64,000 nucleotides of DNA from Candidatus Nitrosymbiomonas proteolyticus (GCA_017347465.1 AP021858.1:2002472-2066471); one strand, 5' to 3'; positions 8,083 through 19,196 are shown, counted from the stretch's first letter. Made by a program: numbers and translations. Notes: generated by a model not told the origin, from the letters alone.

Positions 8083-8952
8083 TCAGCCCTTGATCGCGCC
8101 CGCCAGCATCGTTTCGTGAATCTTATCGCGGAAGAGCCAATAGAGCACCATCACCGGAATCATCACGATCACGAGTCCGGCAAAAAGCGCGCCCCAGTCA
8201 CTTTGGTAATGCTGGACCATTACGAGGTTGGCGATTCCGAGCGGGAGCGTTCGGTTTTCTTCGCTGGGAATGAGCACGAGCGCCAGCGAATACTCGTTCC
8301 AGAGCCCGATAGCGTTGAAGATCCCGACAACCACGAGCCCGGGCCGAGCCAAGGGCAGCATCACCTTCCAAAACACCCTCGCATCGCCGCAACCGTCGAT
8401 CATCGCGGCTTCGGCGAGATCGTCCGGGAGGGTCTGAAAGAATCCCGTCAGCACGAACACGGTGAAGGGAAGCGAAAACGCCACGTAAACCGCTACCAGT
8501 CCCGTCAGGGTGTCCATCAGGCCCAAGTCGTTCATCAAGAAGAAGAGCGGGACGATGGTGAGGAAGATCGGGAACATCATGCCGCTCAGGAAGGTCCCGT
8601 AGAGAACTTGCGAGCCTCGAAAGGGGTACCGGGCCAACACGTACGCCGCCATCGCGCCGATGGGGATCAGGATCGCAAGGGTCGCGATCGTCACCAAGAA
8701 GCTGTTGAGAAAGTACTGGCCGATACTGGCCTTTTGCCAGGCGTTCGAGAAGTTCTCCCACCGCAGAGTCGCAGGGATCCCCCAGGGCGATGAGGTGATC
8801 TCGTGTCCCGACTTGAACGAAGTGTAGATGACCCAGAAAAACGGTAGCAGAACCGTAAGAGCGAAGAGAACCACAAATGCCCTGCCCACGAGAGCGGTCA
8901 CCGCTTCCACGCCGGAAGGAGATTTCCGACGCCGTGCCTTCGGTACGTTCAT
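8083..8952 (-). CDS. Carbohydrate ABC transporter permease (MalG type)
   Basis: A 289-residue inner-membrane permease with six predicted membrane helices. The EAA loop that contacts the ATPase reads EAAMIDGCGDARVFWKVMLPLARPG at about residues 190-215. It pairs with the permease encoded just upstream to form the channel of a CUT1-type sugar importer. The gene overlaps its neighbour by 4 nt (ATGA). The substrate cannot be read from the sequence. Confidence 0.93.
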   Translation of the reverse strand: MNVPKARRRKSPSGVEAVTALVGRAFVVLFALTVLLPFFWVIYTSFKSGHEITSSPWGIPATLRWENFSNAWQKASIGQYFLNSFLVTIATLAILIPIGAMAAYVLARYPFRGSQVLYGTFLSGMMFPIFLTIVPLFFLMNDLGLMDTLTGLVAVYVAFSLPFTVFVLTGFFQTLPDDLAEAAMIDGCGDARVFWKVMLPLARPGLVVVGIFNAIGLWNEYSLALVLIPSEENRTLPLGIANLVMVQHYQSDWGALFAGLVIVMIPVMVLYWLFRDKIHETMLAGAIKG

Positions 8953-9836
8953 GCTCTCGCTCCCGTCGGGTCCTTGCGGAAGACGAACATGACGAACGCG
9001 CTCAGGGCCATGACGATCGCGAAGTTGGCGACCGCCAGAGCCGTCGAGTATCCGTACTGGCTGTTTTCGAAGGCCTGCTCATAAAGATAGGTCAGCATCA
9101 CTTCGGTCTTGCGATCGGGTCCGCCGTCGGTCATCAAGAACACGAGCGCGAAGATGTTGAGGGCCGAAATGATAAAGTGAATCACGGCCACCCTTTTGAC
9201 CGACCACAGGAGGGGCCAGGTGACCCTCCAGAATTTGCGGAGCCCTCTTGCGCCGTCCAGCTCCGCGGCTTCCTCTACGTCTTTGGAGATCGCTTTGAGT
9301 CCCGCCGCAAAGAGCATCACATAGAACCCGATCGCGTACCAAACGAACGCCGCGCTCACGGCCGGAAGCGCCGTCTTGGGGTCGGCCAACCAGGTCACGT
9401 TGAAATCGGAGAATCCCATCTTCTGGATCGACTGCGTGAGTAGGCCAATCGAAGGGTTGTAGACGAACATCCAGAGGATCGCAACGACCACCATGGAGAC
9501 AATGTGGGGGAACAGGTAGGTCCCGCGCAGGAACCGGGTGAACCGGGATTGATCTTGCAGCGCGTGCGAGATCGCCAGTGCCAGAGCCATCGTGATCGAG
9601 CCTCCCACGCCGACGATCCAGAGGTTATGTTCGAGCGCTTGCCAGAAGAACTTATCTTCGACCAGGCGTTGAAAGTTCTCCAAGCCGACGAAGGTCTTGT
9701 TTTCAGAGATCCCCTTCCAGCGAAACATCGAGAACTGGAACGCTTGGAGCACGGGCCAGCACACGAACAGCCCGTACACGGCCACCGCGGGGGCTAAGAA
9801 CGAGGCGACGAAGAGCGTCCGGCCCCGACGCTTCAT
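8949..9836 (-). CDS. Carbohydrate ABC transporter permease (MalF/UgpA type)
   Basis: A 295-residue permease with six membrane helices starting SFLAPAVAVYGLFVCWPVL. The EAA loop is EEAAELDGARGLRKFWRVTW. The ATG at 9836 overlaps the stop of the binding-protein gene as ATGA, so an in-frame extension to 10007 is rejected. It forms the heterodimeric channel with the downstream permease. Confidence 0.93.
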   Translation of the reverse strand: MKRRGRTLFVASFLAPAVAVYGLFVCWPVLQAFQFSMFRWKGISENKTFVGLENFQRLVEDKFFWQALEHNLWIVGVGGSITMALALAISHALQDQSRFTRFLRGTYLFPHIVSMVVVAILWMFVYNPSIGLLTQSIQKMGFSDFNVTWLADPKTALPAVSAAFVWYAIGFYVMLFAAGLKAISKDVEEAAELDGARGLRKFWRVTWPLLWSVKRVAVIHFIISALNIFALVFLMTDGGPDRKTEVMLTYLYEQAFENSQYGYSTALAVANFAIVMALSAFVMFVFRKDPTGARA

Positions 9837-11152
9837 CGGTTGATTTTGCGTTTGGGGACCGTAGCGTCGTTCCGCACCCGCTCGGCTTCCGCTTCGCACC
9901 GGTTGACGAACTGCTGAGGGGTGATTTCGCCGGAGAGCAAGGAGGCCATGGCGTTTTCCGTCTCTTTGCCTAGGGTCGGATACCAAAGTCGGTATTCGAC
10001 GCTCCAAATCGCCTCGCTGTTTGCGAACGCCTTGGCCGGCTCGATAAGATGCTCCGGCAAGTTCGCCTGATCGCTGCCTCGAATCGACATCAGGGTGCCC
10101 TTCTGCTCCACGAACTTCTTGGCGTTGGTTAGGCTGGTCATGAACCTAAAGAACTCGATCCCATCCTTCGAGTGCTTGCCCTTGATGGGGATCACCCACG
10201 GCTCGATTCCGATGTTGATGTTGGTGGGGTCGTGGCCGTCCTTTAGCGGTGGTGGAAGCATGAACCGCATCTTCGCGTTGGGCGGCATCACCTCCCGCAT
10301 TTCGGAGTGAAGCCAAGTTCCGCAAGGGATCATCGCAGCCCGGCCTTGAAGGAACTCAGTCTGCGATTCGGTATGGCTCATCCCAATCGCTCCGTTTTGA
10401 AACAACCCCCGGTCTCGAAGCATCGCGATCATTTCGGCCGCCTTGAGAAAGGCGGGTGAGTTCCATGCGCCAGGTTCGAGGCTCTGAGCGGCGTCGAGGG
10501 CTTCGATCCCGCCCGCGCTGATGGCCCAAGGGAAAAGGAACCCGGAAATCATGTAGTACGGATACTTGCCCTGAAAGGTGAGAGGCGCGATTCCTTTCGC
10601 CTTGATTTTCTCGGCGAGCGTCAGCAACTCTTCGAACGTCGCGGGGGGCGTCCAGCCGTTCTTCTCAAAAACGTTCGGGTCATACCACCAGCCGTTCATG
10701 TTGTAGTGGTAGGGAAGCATGTATTGCTTGCCTTCGTACTGGCCCAACTTGAGGAGTTCAGGCTCGAAGGTGTCGCGCCAGGTGCCCTCGCCCTCAGCGG
10801 GGGGCTGTGACAGGGCCTCATCGAGAGCGAGAAGCTGCCCGTCATAGACCATGGCCCAATAGTCCATCCCCCAACCGGGCCAGGTGACGTCGGGTGGGGA
10901 ACCCGCGACGAAGCGGGGGCGAAGCTGCTCCCAGACGCGAGGGTTGCCCCAGACCTTCACCTTTGCCCCAGGGTGAGCGGCTTCGTAGTCCCGCGCGGCC
11001 TGCTCAAAGAAGTCGATCCCGTATCCGCCCTGGAACACTGCGACCTCGACCTCGGCGCTCCCAGAGGAGGACGATCCCCCCTTGTTGCAGCCGGCAGAAA
11101 TGAACACTAGGGAAGCGGAAAAAGCTACTCCGAGCAAAAGTTGGGTACGCAT
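9833..11152 (-). CDS. Extracellular sugar-binding lipoprotein of ABC importer
   Basis: A 439-residue family 1 solute-binding protein. Residues 1-22 form a lipoprotein signal with lipobox I-S-A-G-C, followed by a Gly/Ser linker. The mature part has the usual features of sugar-binding proteins (aromatic residues, a WPGWGMDYWAMVYDGQLLAL stretch). The ATG at 11152 has GAGG upstream and gives the signal peptide; an in-frame ATG at 11185 does not. It captures sugar outside the membrane for the two permeases. No ATPase gene is linked, so a shared MsmK/UgpC-type ATPase is likely. Confidence 0.92.
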   Translation of the reverse strand: MRTQLLLGVAFSASLVFISAGCNKGGSSSSGSAEVEVAVFQGGYGIDFFEQAARDYEAAHPGAKVKVWGNPRVWEQLRPRFVAGSPPDVTWPGWGMDYWAMVYDGQLLALDEALSQPPAEGEGTWRDTFEPELLKLGQYEGKQYMLPYHYNMNGWWYDPNVFEKNGWTPPATFEELLTLAEKIKAKGIAPLTFQGKYPYYMISGFLFPWAISAGGIEALDAAQSLEPGAWNSPAFLKAAEMIAMLRDRGLFQNGAIGMSHTESQTEFLQGRAAMIPCGTWLHSEMREVMPPNAKMRFMLPPPLKDGHDPTNINIGIEPWVIPIKGKHSKDGIEFFRFMTSLTNAKKFVEQKGTLMSIRGSDQANLPEHLIEPAKAFANSEAIWSVEYRLWYPTLGKETENAMASLLSGEITPQQFVNRCEAEAERVRNDATVPKRKINR

Positions 11153-11295
11153 GTGATTCCTCTGGGGGGCTTGCCCTTGGCGCATTTCTACCAGATTCTG
11201 CCCAGGCCGCGTATCCTTTTCGGCGCAGTTCTTCTCCGGTCCTGTGGCTTCGGTCTGAAGACGGGTCGGCTGGGCTACAATTCCCGAAGGAGCCT

Positions 11296-12375
11296 ATGTC
11301 GAACCTCAATAACGTTCCTGAGAGCCAACGAGGCCTCGTCGACCTTCGGAGTGATACGGTTACGCGCCCAACGCCGGAAATGTACGAAGCGATGCAGCGC
11401 GCGCCCCTCGGTGACGACGTGCTGGGCGACGATCCAACGGTCGCAGAGCTTGAAGAAATCTCCGCCCAAACCATGGGCAAGGAAGCCGCCGTCTTTGTTC
11501 CCAGCGGAACGATGGGCAATCAAATCGCCATCGCGACCCACGTTCGCCGAGGAGACGCGATTCTGGTCGAAGAGGAGGCGCACGTCCTTTACTATGAGTG
11601 CGGCGCGCCGGGGGTTCTGGCGCAGGCCGTCACGTTCACGATTCCTTCGGACAAAGGCTTGATGGACCCTAAGGAAATCGAGCGGCGAATGACGCAACGA
11701 AGCCTTCATACGCCGGGGACGACGCTGCTCTGCATCGAGAACACCCACAATCGGGCTGGCGGAACTGTGGTTCCGCTCGCACGAATGAAGGAGTATCGGG
11801 AGGTGGCTCAACTCCACGGCGTCAAGGTACATCTCGACGGCGCGAGGGTCTTCAATGCCGCGGTGGCGCTTGGGGTTGAAGCCCGCACGATCGCCGCAAC
11901 CGTCGACTCTGTGAGCTTCTGCCTCAGCAAAGGTCTCGGCTCTCCTATCGGGTCGGTGCTGTGCGGAGGCGCCGCGTTCATCGACGAGGCGAGGATCTGG
12001 CGCAAGAGGCTCGGAGGAGGGATGCGGCAAGCGGGAATCCTCGCGGCCTGCGGTTTGGTCAGTTTGAGAACTCGAGTCGGCCGCCTTGCCGAAGACCACG
12101 CCCGCGCGAAGGCCTGCGCGGAAGCGCTGTCCGAGATTCCGGGTTTACGGGTCGATTGGGATCGCGTTCAGACGAACATGGTCCTCGTCGAAACGGATCG
12201 CCCCGCAAAGCAGTGGCTCGATTGCCTGCGGTCGGAGGGTGTCCTTGCGCTTCCGCCCGCTCCCAGTCGGATTCGCTTGGTGTTCCATTCTGACGTCGAC
12301 GATGTCGGCTTGGGCCGCGCGATCGACGCGTTTGGCAAGGCTGCGAAGGCTCTTGGGGCCTCTCCCGCGGCGTAA
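11296..12375 (+). CDS. ltaE: Low-specificity L-threonine aldolase
   Basis: A 359-residue PLP enzyme that cleaves L-threonine or L-allo-threonine to glycine and acetaldehyde. The N-terminal DLRSDTVTRPTPEM and GDDVLGDDPTV motifs are diagnostic. The PLP lysine lies in FCLSKGLGSPIGS at about residue 205, and HLDGARVFNA holds the PLP-binding Asp. GAAGGAG precedes the ATG by 5 nt. A TACAAT at 11276-11281 could be the -10 element. It is transcribed divergently from the sugar importer. Confidence 0.95.
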   Translation: MSNLNNVPESQRGLVDLRSDTVTRPTPEMYEAMQRAPLGDDVLGDDPTVAELEEISAQTMGKEAAVFVPSGTMGNQIAIATHVRRGDAILVEEEAHVLYYECGAPGVLAQAVTFTIPSDKGLMDPKEIERRMTQRSLHTPGTTLLCIENTHNRAGGTVVPLARMKEYREVAQLHGVKVHLDGARVFNAAVALGVEARTIAATVDSVSFCLSKGLGSPIGSVLCGGAAFIDEARIWRKRLGGGMRQAGILAACGLVSLRTRVGRLAEDHARAKACAEALSEIPGLRVDWDRVQTNMVLVETDRPAKQWLDCLRSEGVLALPPAPSRIRLVFHSDVDDVGLGRAIDAFGKAAKALGASPAA

Positions 12376-12383
12376 TCGTCCCT

Positions 12384-12927
12384 CCGGTGCGCACGCGTAT
12401 GGGAACGCCCGCGCCCCGCGTGGCACTTACCGTTCGACCCACCCCTTACTAGAAGGAACGGAAATCGCGTCTCCGGGAGCGCTCGCGTCCCGCGTGGCCT
12501 TCGCTCTCCTTCGCTTTCACAGGCAGAGGAACTTGCGATTCCGGGAGCGCACGCGCCCCGCGTGGCTTCTACCGCTCAATCCACCCCTTACTAGAAAGAA
12601 AGGGAAATCGCGTCTCCGGGAGCGCACGCGTCCCGCGTGGCCTTCGCTCTGCTTCGCTTTCACACGAATAGGAGCTTGCGATTCCGGGAACGCACGCGCC
12701 CCGCGTGGCTTCTACCGCTCAATCCACCCCTTACTAGAAAGAAAGGGAAATCGCGTCTCCGGGAGCGCACGCGTCCCGCGTGGCCTTCGCTCTGCTTCGC
12801 TTTCACACGAAAAAGAGCTTGCGATTCCGGGAACGCCCGCGCCCCTCGTGGCTCTTACCGTTCGACCCGCCTCTAGGTAAAAAAAAAAAAAATCGCGTCT
12901 CCGGGAGCGCACGCGTCCCGCGCGGCC
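12384..12927 (+). repeat. Left REP-like array, eight hairpin cores, 143-bp composite period
   Basis: About eight copies of a core containing CACGCG, a 3-nt loop and CGCGTG. Cores with loop TCC begin at about 12475, 12618, 12761 and 12903; cores with loop CCC begin at about 12543, 12686 and 12829; a degenerate first copy is near 12407. Each class recurs at 142-143 bp, so the true unit is a two-core composite. Linkers contain TTCGCTCTGCTTCGCTTTCAC and a CTTACTAGAAAGAAAGG block. A run of 14 A lies at 12879-12892. All ORFs here are repeat artefacts. Confidence 0.93.
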
Positions 12928-13535
12928 TACGCGCTCTCTCCCGCGCTACTCCACCGCCACTCCTCCGGCGCAGCACAAAGGCGCGCCTTGACCGGGTTCA
13001 TGTGGATGTACTCGACGCATCTCCGAAAGTGATCTTCATTGCGGATGAACCGATCGAAGCTCTCTCTTTGCCAGAACTTCGAGGGCTGGGAGCAACCGAG
13101 GAACGCGTCTTCCTTCAACATTCTTAGGGCCTCGTGTGCCGTAAAGGACTTCCAGCTATGAAGGATTCGGCTCAGTGCTTGACCCTCCTCGGGCGTGATC
13201 AAGACGTGAACATGGTTGGGCATCACAACCCATGCGTGCAAGAGATAGCGCTCTCCATCGAACTTCAGCAGCGCCGATTGCACCAAGTCGGCGATTCGGG
13301 GGTCGCGCAAGTACGCCGCACCGTGGCCAGCATCGAGCCACCTCTCAATACGCTTTCGCTCCTCCGCGGAGGCTTTGTCCTTGGGAAGGCTCTTGAGTTC
13401 TTCTCTCCAAGCCCAAATGCGCTCCGCGGGGAGGGAGTCGGCGAGCCTAAAGGTGACTGCCTGCGAAATGTCTCCGCCGTCGAAGTGTGGAAGGTAGCCT
13501 CGGGAATACCAGCCTCGGGGCTTGAAGTCAGCCAT
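12927..13535 (-). CDS. REP-associated tyrosine transposase (RAYT, Y1_Tnp/HUH)
   Basis: About 202 residues. The HUH motif is PNHVHVLI (His at about 108 and 110), and the catalytic helix is EYIHMNPVKARL with Tyr at about 176 and Asn four residues on. The C-terminal EEWRWSSA is typical of RAYT proteins. These enzymes nick single-stranded REP hairpins and are usually single-copy, domesticated relatives of IS200/IS605 TnpA. The residues needed for catalysis look intact. The start is ATG at 13535; an upstream ATG at 13553 is also possible. The gene sits exactly between two inverted repeat arrays and its stop touches the last left-array core. Confidence 0.92.
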   Translation of the reverse strand: MADFKPRGWYSRGYLPHFDGGDISQAVTFRLADSLPAERIWAWREELKSLPKDKASAEERKRIERWLDAGHGAAYLRDPRIADLVQSALLKFDGERYLLHAWVVMPNHVHVLITPEEGQALSRILHSWKSFTAHEALRMLKEDAFLGCSQPSKFWQRESFDRFIRNEDHFRRCVEYIHMNPVKARLCAAPEEWRWSSAGESA

Positions 13536-13583
13536 GGGGACTTTATAGCGCATGGAGGCGCGGAATAGGGATTTGCTGGGATG

Positions 13584-14433
13584 TGTGCGCTCATTGGTGT
13601 CCGCACGTTGGGGAAGTGAGCGGAAAGAGTTGCGAGGGCCACGCAGGACGCGTGCGCTCCCGGATGCGTGCGCTCATTGGTGTCCGCACGTTGGGGAAGT
13701 GAACGAGTAGAGTAGCGAAGGCCACGCGGGACGCGTGCGTTCCCGGATGCGTGCGTTCATTGGTGTCCGCACGATGGGGAAGTGAGCGAGTAGAGTCGCG
13801 AAGGCCACGCGGGACGCGTGCGTTCCCGGAAGTGTGGGCTCATTGGTGTCTGCACGTTGGGGAAGTGAGCGAGTAGAGTCGCGAAGGCCACGCGGGACGC
13901 GTGCGTTCCCGGAAGTGTGCGTTTGTTGGTGTCCGCATAACGTGGAGTTGCACGGGTGGAGTTTCGAGGGCCACGCGGGACGCGTGCGTTCCTGGACGCG
14001 TGCGTTTGTTGGTGTCCGCACCCTGGGGGAAGTGAACGTGGAGAGTCGCGAAGGCCACGCGGGACGCGTGCGTTCCCGGAAGTGTGCGCTCATTGGTGTC
14101 CGCACGTTGGGGAAGTGAACGAGTAGAGTAGCGAAGGCCACGCGGGACGCGTGCGCTCCCGGACGCGTGCGTTCCCGGAAGTGTGCGTTTGTAGGTGTCC
14201 GCGCAACGTGGAGGTGCACGGGTGGAGTTTCGAAGGCCACGCGGGACGCGTGCGTTCCCGGATGCGTGCGCTCCCGGACGCGTGGGCTCATTGGTGTCCG
14301 CGCAACGTGGAGGTGCACGGGTGGAGTTTCGAGGGCCACGCGGGACGCGTGCGTTCCCGGACGCGTGCGCTCCTAAACGCGTGCTCCAAAACGCATACGC
14401 TCCTATACGAATGCGCTCATAGAAACACGCGCC
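13584..14433 (+). repeat. Right REP-like array, nine cores at 83-bp spacing
   Basis: Nine copies of GGCCACGCGGGACGCGTGCG, the reverse complement of the left-array core, with the CC at about 13639, 13722, 13805, 13888, 13971, 14055, 14138, 14237 and 14336. Spacing is 83 bp (once 84) and then 99 bp twice, the extra 16 bp being a duplicated block CGCGTGCGTTCCCGGA. Linkers are of two types, one with GTTGGGGAAGTGAACGAG and one with AACGTGGAGGTGCACGGG. After 14360 the unit decays into degenerate 13-17-bp pieces ending just before the nuoB promoter. Confidence 0.93.
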
Positions 14434-14478
14434 CACAAGGCGACCCGTGTTCAAGTACACTTGGCGCAGAGGAGTTCG

Positions 14479-15054
14479 ATGCCGAAACGAGTCGAAGAAA
14501 TCGTCCTTCATGACAGCGCCACCCCCACCCTTGGAGGGATGGAGCGGGGCGGGAACGTGGTCCTAGCGCAGGGAGCGATGCTGATCAAGCAGGCCCGCGC
14601 GAACGCCTTATGGCCGCTTACGTTCGGCCTCGCCTGTTGCGCGATTGAGATGATGAGCACGGTCGCGGCTCGATTCGACCTGGCGCGATTCGGGTCCGAG
14701 GCCTTCCGCGCGACGCCGCGCCAAGCGGATGTGATGATCATCGCCGGGCGCGTCAGCAAGAAGATGGGGCCGGTGCTCCGGCAGATTTACGACCAGATGC
14801 CCGAACCCAAGTGGGTGATCAGCATGGGCGCTTGCGCCAGCAGCGGCGGCGTCTACAACAACTACGCGATCATTCAGGGCGCAGACCAGATCGTACCGGT
14901 CGACGTGTACGTTCCCGGCTGCCCTCCCTCGCCGGACGCACTGATGTACGGCATCATCAAACTTCAGCAGAAGATCAAGGCGCAAGAAGGGACGCTGAAA
15001 GCGCTCAAGCTCTGGGAGTTCGATCCCCGCCAACTCGAAGAGGTGACCGGGTGA
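14479..15054 (+). CDS. nuoB: NADH-quinone oxidoreductase subunit B
   Basis: A 191-residue subunit that holds cluster N2 at the quinone end of complex I. The four cluster ligands are present: the Cys-Cys pair in LACCAIEMM (53-54), Cys in GACASSGG (about 119) and Cys in [10 protein letters not shown] (about 148). AGAGGAG stands 5 nt before ATG 14479, so the longer TTG-initiated frame is rejected. A TACACT at 14456-14461 may be the -10 box. It overlaps nuoI by 4 nt. Confidence 0.96.
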   Translation: MPKRVEEIVLHDSATPTLGGMERGGNVVLAQGAMLIKQARANALWPLTFGLACCAIEMMSTVAARFDLARFGSEAFRATPRQADVMIIAGRVSKKMGPVLRQIYDQMPEPKWVISMGACASSGGVYNNYAIIQGADQIVPVDVYVPGCPPSPDALMYGIIKLQQKIKAQEGTLKALKLWEFDPRQLEEVTG

Positions 15055-15539
15055 AGGTCGAGCTACTTCGGGACGTCGTCAAGCCGGTCGTAGGGGGAAT
15101 GATGATCACCCTCAAGAGGCTCGCGCACGAAAAGGTGACGGTCCAGTATCCCGAAGAACTTCGGGAGCAGTACCCTCGGACGCGCTGGCGGCACTTCCTC
15201 ACGAAGTATGACAACGGGCTGGAGAAGTGCATCGGATGCTCGCTTTGCGCGGGCGCATGCCCGGCTCGCTGCATCTTCGTCGAGGCCGCAGAGAACACCG
15301 AAGAGGAGCGCTACTCTCCGGGGGAGCGGTACTCAAAGCGCTACGAGATCAACATGATCCGCTGCATCTTCTGCGGCTTCTGCCAGGAGGCTTGTCCTAC
15401 CGGCGCGATCGTGTTGCGGAAGAATTTCGAACTCGCCGATTACAAGCGCGAGGATTTTATCTACACCAAGCAGGACCTGCTCGAAAAGTACCCAGGCGAG
15501 TCCAACGAGCCGTATCGAGGGAAGTTCCAGCGCGACTAA
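15051..15539 (+). CDS. nuoI: NADH-quinone oxidoreductase subunit I
   Basis: A 162-residue ferredoxin-like subunit carrying two [4Fe-4S] clusters, N6a and N6b. The motifs are [15 protein letters not shown] at about 60-74 and [15 protein letters not shown] at about 105-119. The GTG start at 15051 overlaps the nuoB stop as GTGA. The rest of complex I is not nearby; nuoI is followed by a convergent gene. Confidence 0.96.
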   Translation: MKVELLRDVVKPVVGGMMITLKRLAHEKVTVQYPEELREQYPRTRWRHFLTKYDNGLEKCIGCSLCAGACPARCIFVEAAENTEEERYSPGERYSKRYEINMIRCIFCGFCQEACPTGAIVLRKNFELADYKREDFIYTKQDLLEKYPGESNEPYRGKFQRD

Positions 15540-15551
15540 GGCGCAGGGTCT

Positions 15552-17270
<1,719 letters not shown>

Positions 17271-17783
17271 AGTTCAAGGCTTCCTGTCCAGATTCCAGGT
17301 CCAAGAGAAACCGTTTGCGGTCCAACCCTCCGCCATACCCTCCAAGACCACCCCCCGTTTCGACGACCCTGTGGCAAGGGACGACGATGGCGAGCGGATT
17401 CGCGCCGTTCGCCCGGCCCACGGCTCGCGTGGCCTTGGGGTCGCCCACTCGGTGGGCAAGGGCGGCGTAGCTGAGGGTCTCGCCAAACGGGATCCGCAGA
17501 AGCTCCTCCCACACCGCCCGCTCAAACGGGGTTCCTGCAAGGCGGATCGGAGTCTCGAAGCGTTGGAGTTCCCGATGGAAGTACCGCTCCAACTCCCCGG
17601 CCATTCGGGAGGCCAGGGTGAGGGATCCGGGATTGGGGCTGCGATCTCTCTCAGCATCCAGCCGGGAAAGGTGCGACTCGAAGCGGTTGGCGTCGGAGAA
17701 TTCGACCGACCAAACGGCGTCCTCGTTTGCGCCGATCGAAATCGGCCCCAGGGGGGAGTCCACGACGAGAACGGCCAAGGGGA

Positions 17784-19196
17784 TCAAGGTCGCTTCCAAG
17801 GTTTCGATTCTACGTTCCCCAGCCCCTTTTCGGCCATCAGCCGTTCGATGTCGGCGATCGTGCGGGGAGCGTCTTTGGAAAGGTTCACCGGACCGCTCTC
17901 ACTCACGAGGATGTCGTCTTCGATGCGAATCCCGATGTTCCACCACTTCTTGTCGCAAGGACTCCCTTCCTTGATGTAGATGCCCGGTTCGACGGTCAGG
18001 CAAACGCCGGGCACGAACGTCCCTGGAAGCGGGTCGTGGACGTCGAGTCCGATCCCATGTCCAAACCCGTGCATGTAGTATCGATTCAACTCGCGGGCGC
18101 TTGCGATGAGTCCGAGCGAGATGAGCCCCTCGGCCAGCTTCTGTGACACGATGTTGCCGACGCTGCCCGGATTGCCCCCGGGTTTGCAGGCGGCGATACC
18201 GGCTTCTTGGGCCGCGAGCACGACTTCATAGATCGCGCGTTGTTCAGGGCTGAACTTGCCACCCACCGGAAAGCTCCTCGTGACATCGGCGCTGTAGCCG
18301 TGATACTCCCCTGCCGTATCCATGCAGATCATGTCGCCCAGTTCCGTCTTGCGGCGGTTGGACTGGTAGTGGAGGATGGTGCTGTTCGGCCCGGAGCCGA
18401 CGATGGGGGGATATCCGGGGTACTCGCAGCCCTCCCTTGCGAAGACGTATTGCACAAGCGCGCTGATGTGCCACTCTCTCATGCCGGGCTCGATGGACCG
18501 CATGGCCTCGACGTGGGCCAGCGCCGAGATTTCCGCCGCCTTGCGGATCAGTTCGATTTCTTTGGGCGACTTCACCCCCCGCATGGCGCTCAGCTTCTGC
18601 CTGAGGTTAACGCCTGACCCGAAAGCCGCGCCCCCGCGCCAGGTCTCGAATTGCGTGATCATCCTGCCCAATCCGCCCCCCGTTGCTTGCGGGGGAACCG
18701 AGACGCTGAGTTTGCGTTGGCTGGCCGCTCCGGCGGCAAGTTGGAGCACCTTCTGAAACTCAGAGTTGGGGGCCGCAGCCTCGACTCCCAGCAGCGTGCG
18801 CGCGTTCTCCGAACCCATCCGATAGCCTTCCCATGTCAACGAGAAGCTGTTGGCCTCGTTGACGAAGAGCACCTCGGTCACAGTCCGGCCACCCAACTCG
18901 AATCCGTCGGGCGCGAGGATCAAGGCGGCGTCGGGTTCTTCGAATCCCGTGAGATAGAGGAAGTTGGAGTCGCCACGAAACACGAAGTCGACGTCGTTGT
19001 TTCGGTTCCGGGTCGGATTGGTGAAGAGTACCGCGAGGCTCCCAGGACCCATCGCCTTCTTCACTTCTTGACGCCGAGCCCGAAATTCGTCGGGAGGGAG
19101 AGTGTCGGTCTCGTAGACCGGATAAGGGGTTGACTGCGCAAGGATTGCCGCCGATGCGGAGACCCAGAACGTCAAAGAAATCGCTCGAAGCCGCAT
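17784..19196 (-). CDS. pepP: Secreted Xaa-Pro aminopeptidase (M24B)
   Basis: A 470-residue protein with a cleavable signal peptide (ISLTFWVSASAAILAQ). The N-terminal creatinase-like domain has the FRGDSNFLYLTGFEEPDAAL motif. The C-terminal pita-bread domain keeps the metal ligands: Asp in MDTAGEYHG and ADVTRS, His in HGFGHGIGLDVHD, Glu in TVEPGIYI and IRIEDD. It releases N-terminal residues next to proline, here probably outside the cytoplasm. Confidence 0.94.
   Translation of the reverse strand: MRLRAISLTFWVSASAAILAQSTPYPVYETDTLPPDEFRARRQEVKKAMGPGSLAVLFTNPTRNRNNDVDFVFRGDSNFLYLTGFEEPDAALILAPDGFELGGRTVTEVLFVNEANSFSLTWEGYRMGSENARTLLGVEAAAPNSEFQKVLQLAAGAASQRKLSVSVPPQATGGGLGRMITQFETWRGGAAFGSGVNLRQKLSAMRGVKSPKEIELIRKAAEISALAHVEAMRSIEPGMREWHISALVQYVFAREGCEYPGYPPIVGSGPNSTILHYQSNRRKTELGDMICMDTAGEYHGYSADVTRSFPVGGKFSPEQRAIYEVVLAAQEAGIAACKPGGNPGSVGNIVSQKLAEGLISLGLIASARELNRYYMHGFGHGIGLDVHDPLPGTFVPGVCLTVEPGIYIKEGSPCDKKWWNIGIRIEDDILVSESGPVNLSKDAPRTIADIERLMAEKGLGNVESKPWKRP

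Noticed and set aside
12384-14433. CRISPR array
   Set aside because: The linkers between repeats are themselves repeated, cores are palindromic REP-like hairpins and no cas gene is present.
13674-14511. Two overlapping minus-strand ORFs with HASRVAF and RERTRPAW repeats
   Set aside because: They are translations of the hairpin array. Several frames are open because the unit lacks stops; no start site or domain is seen.
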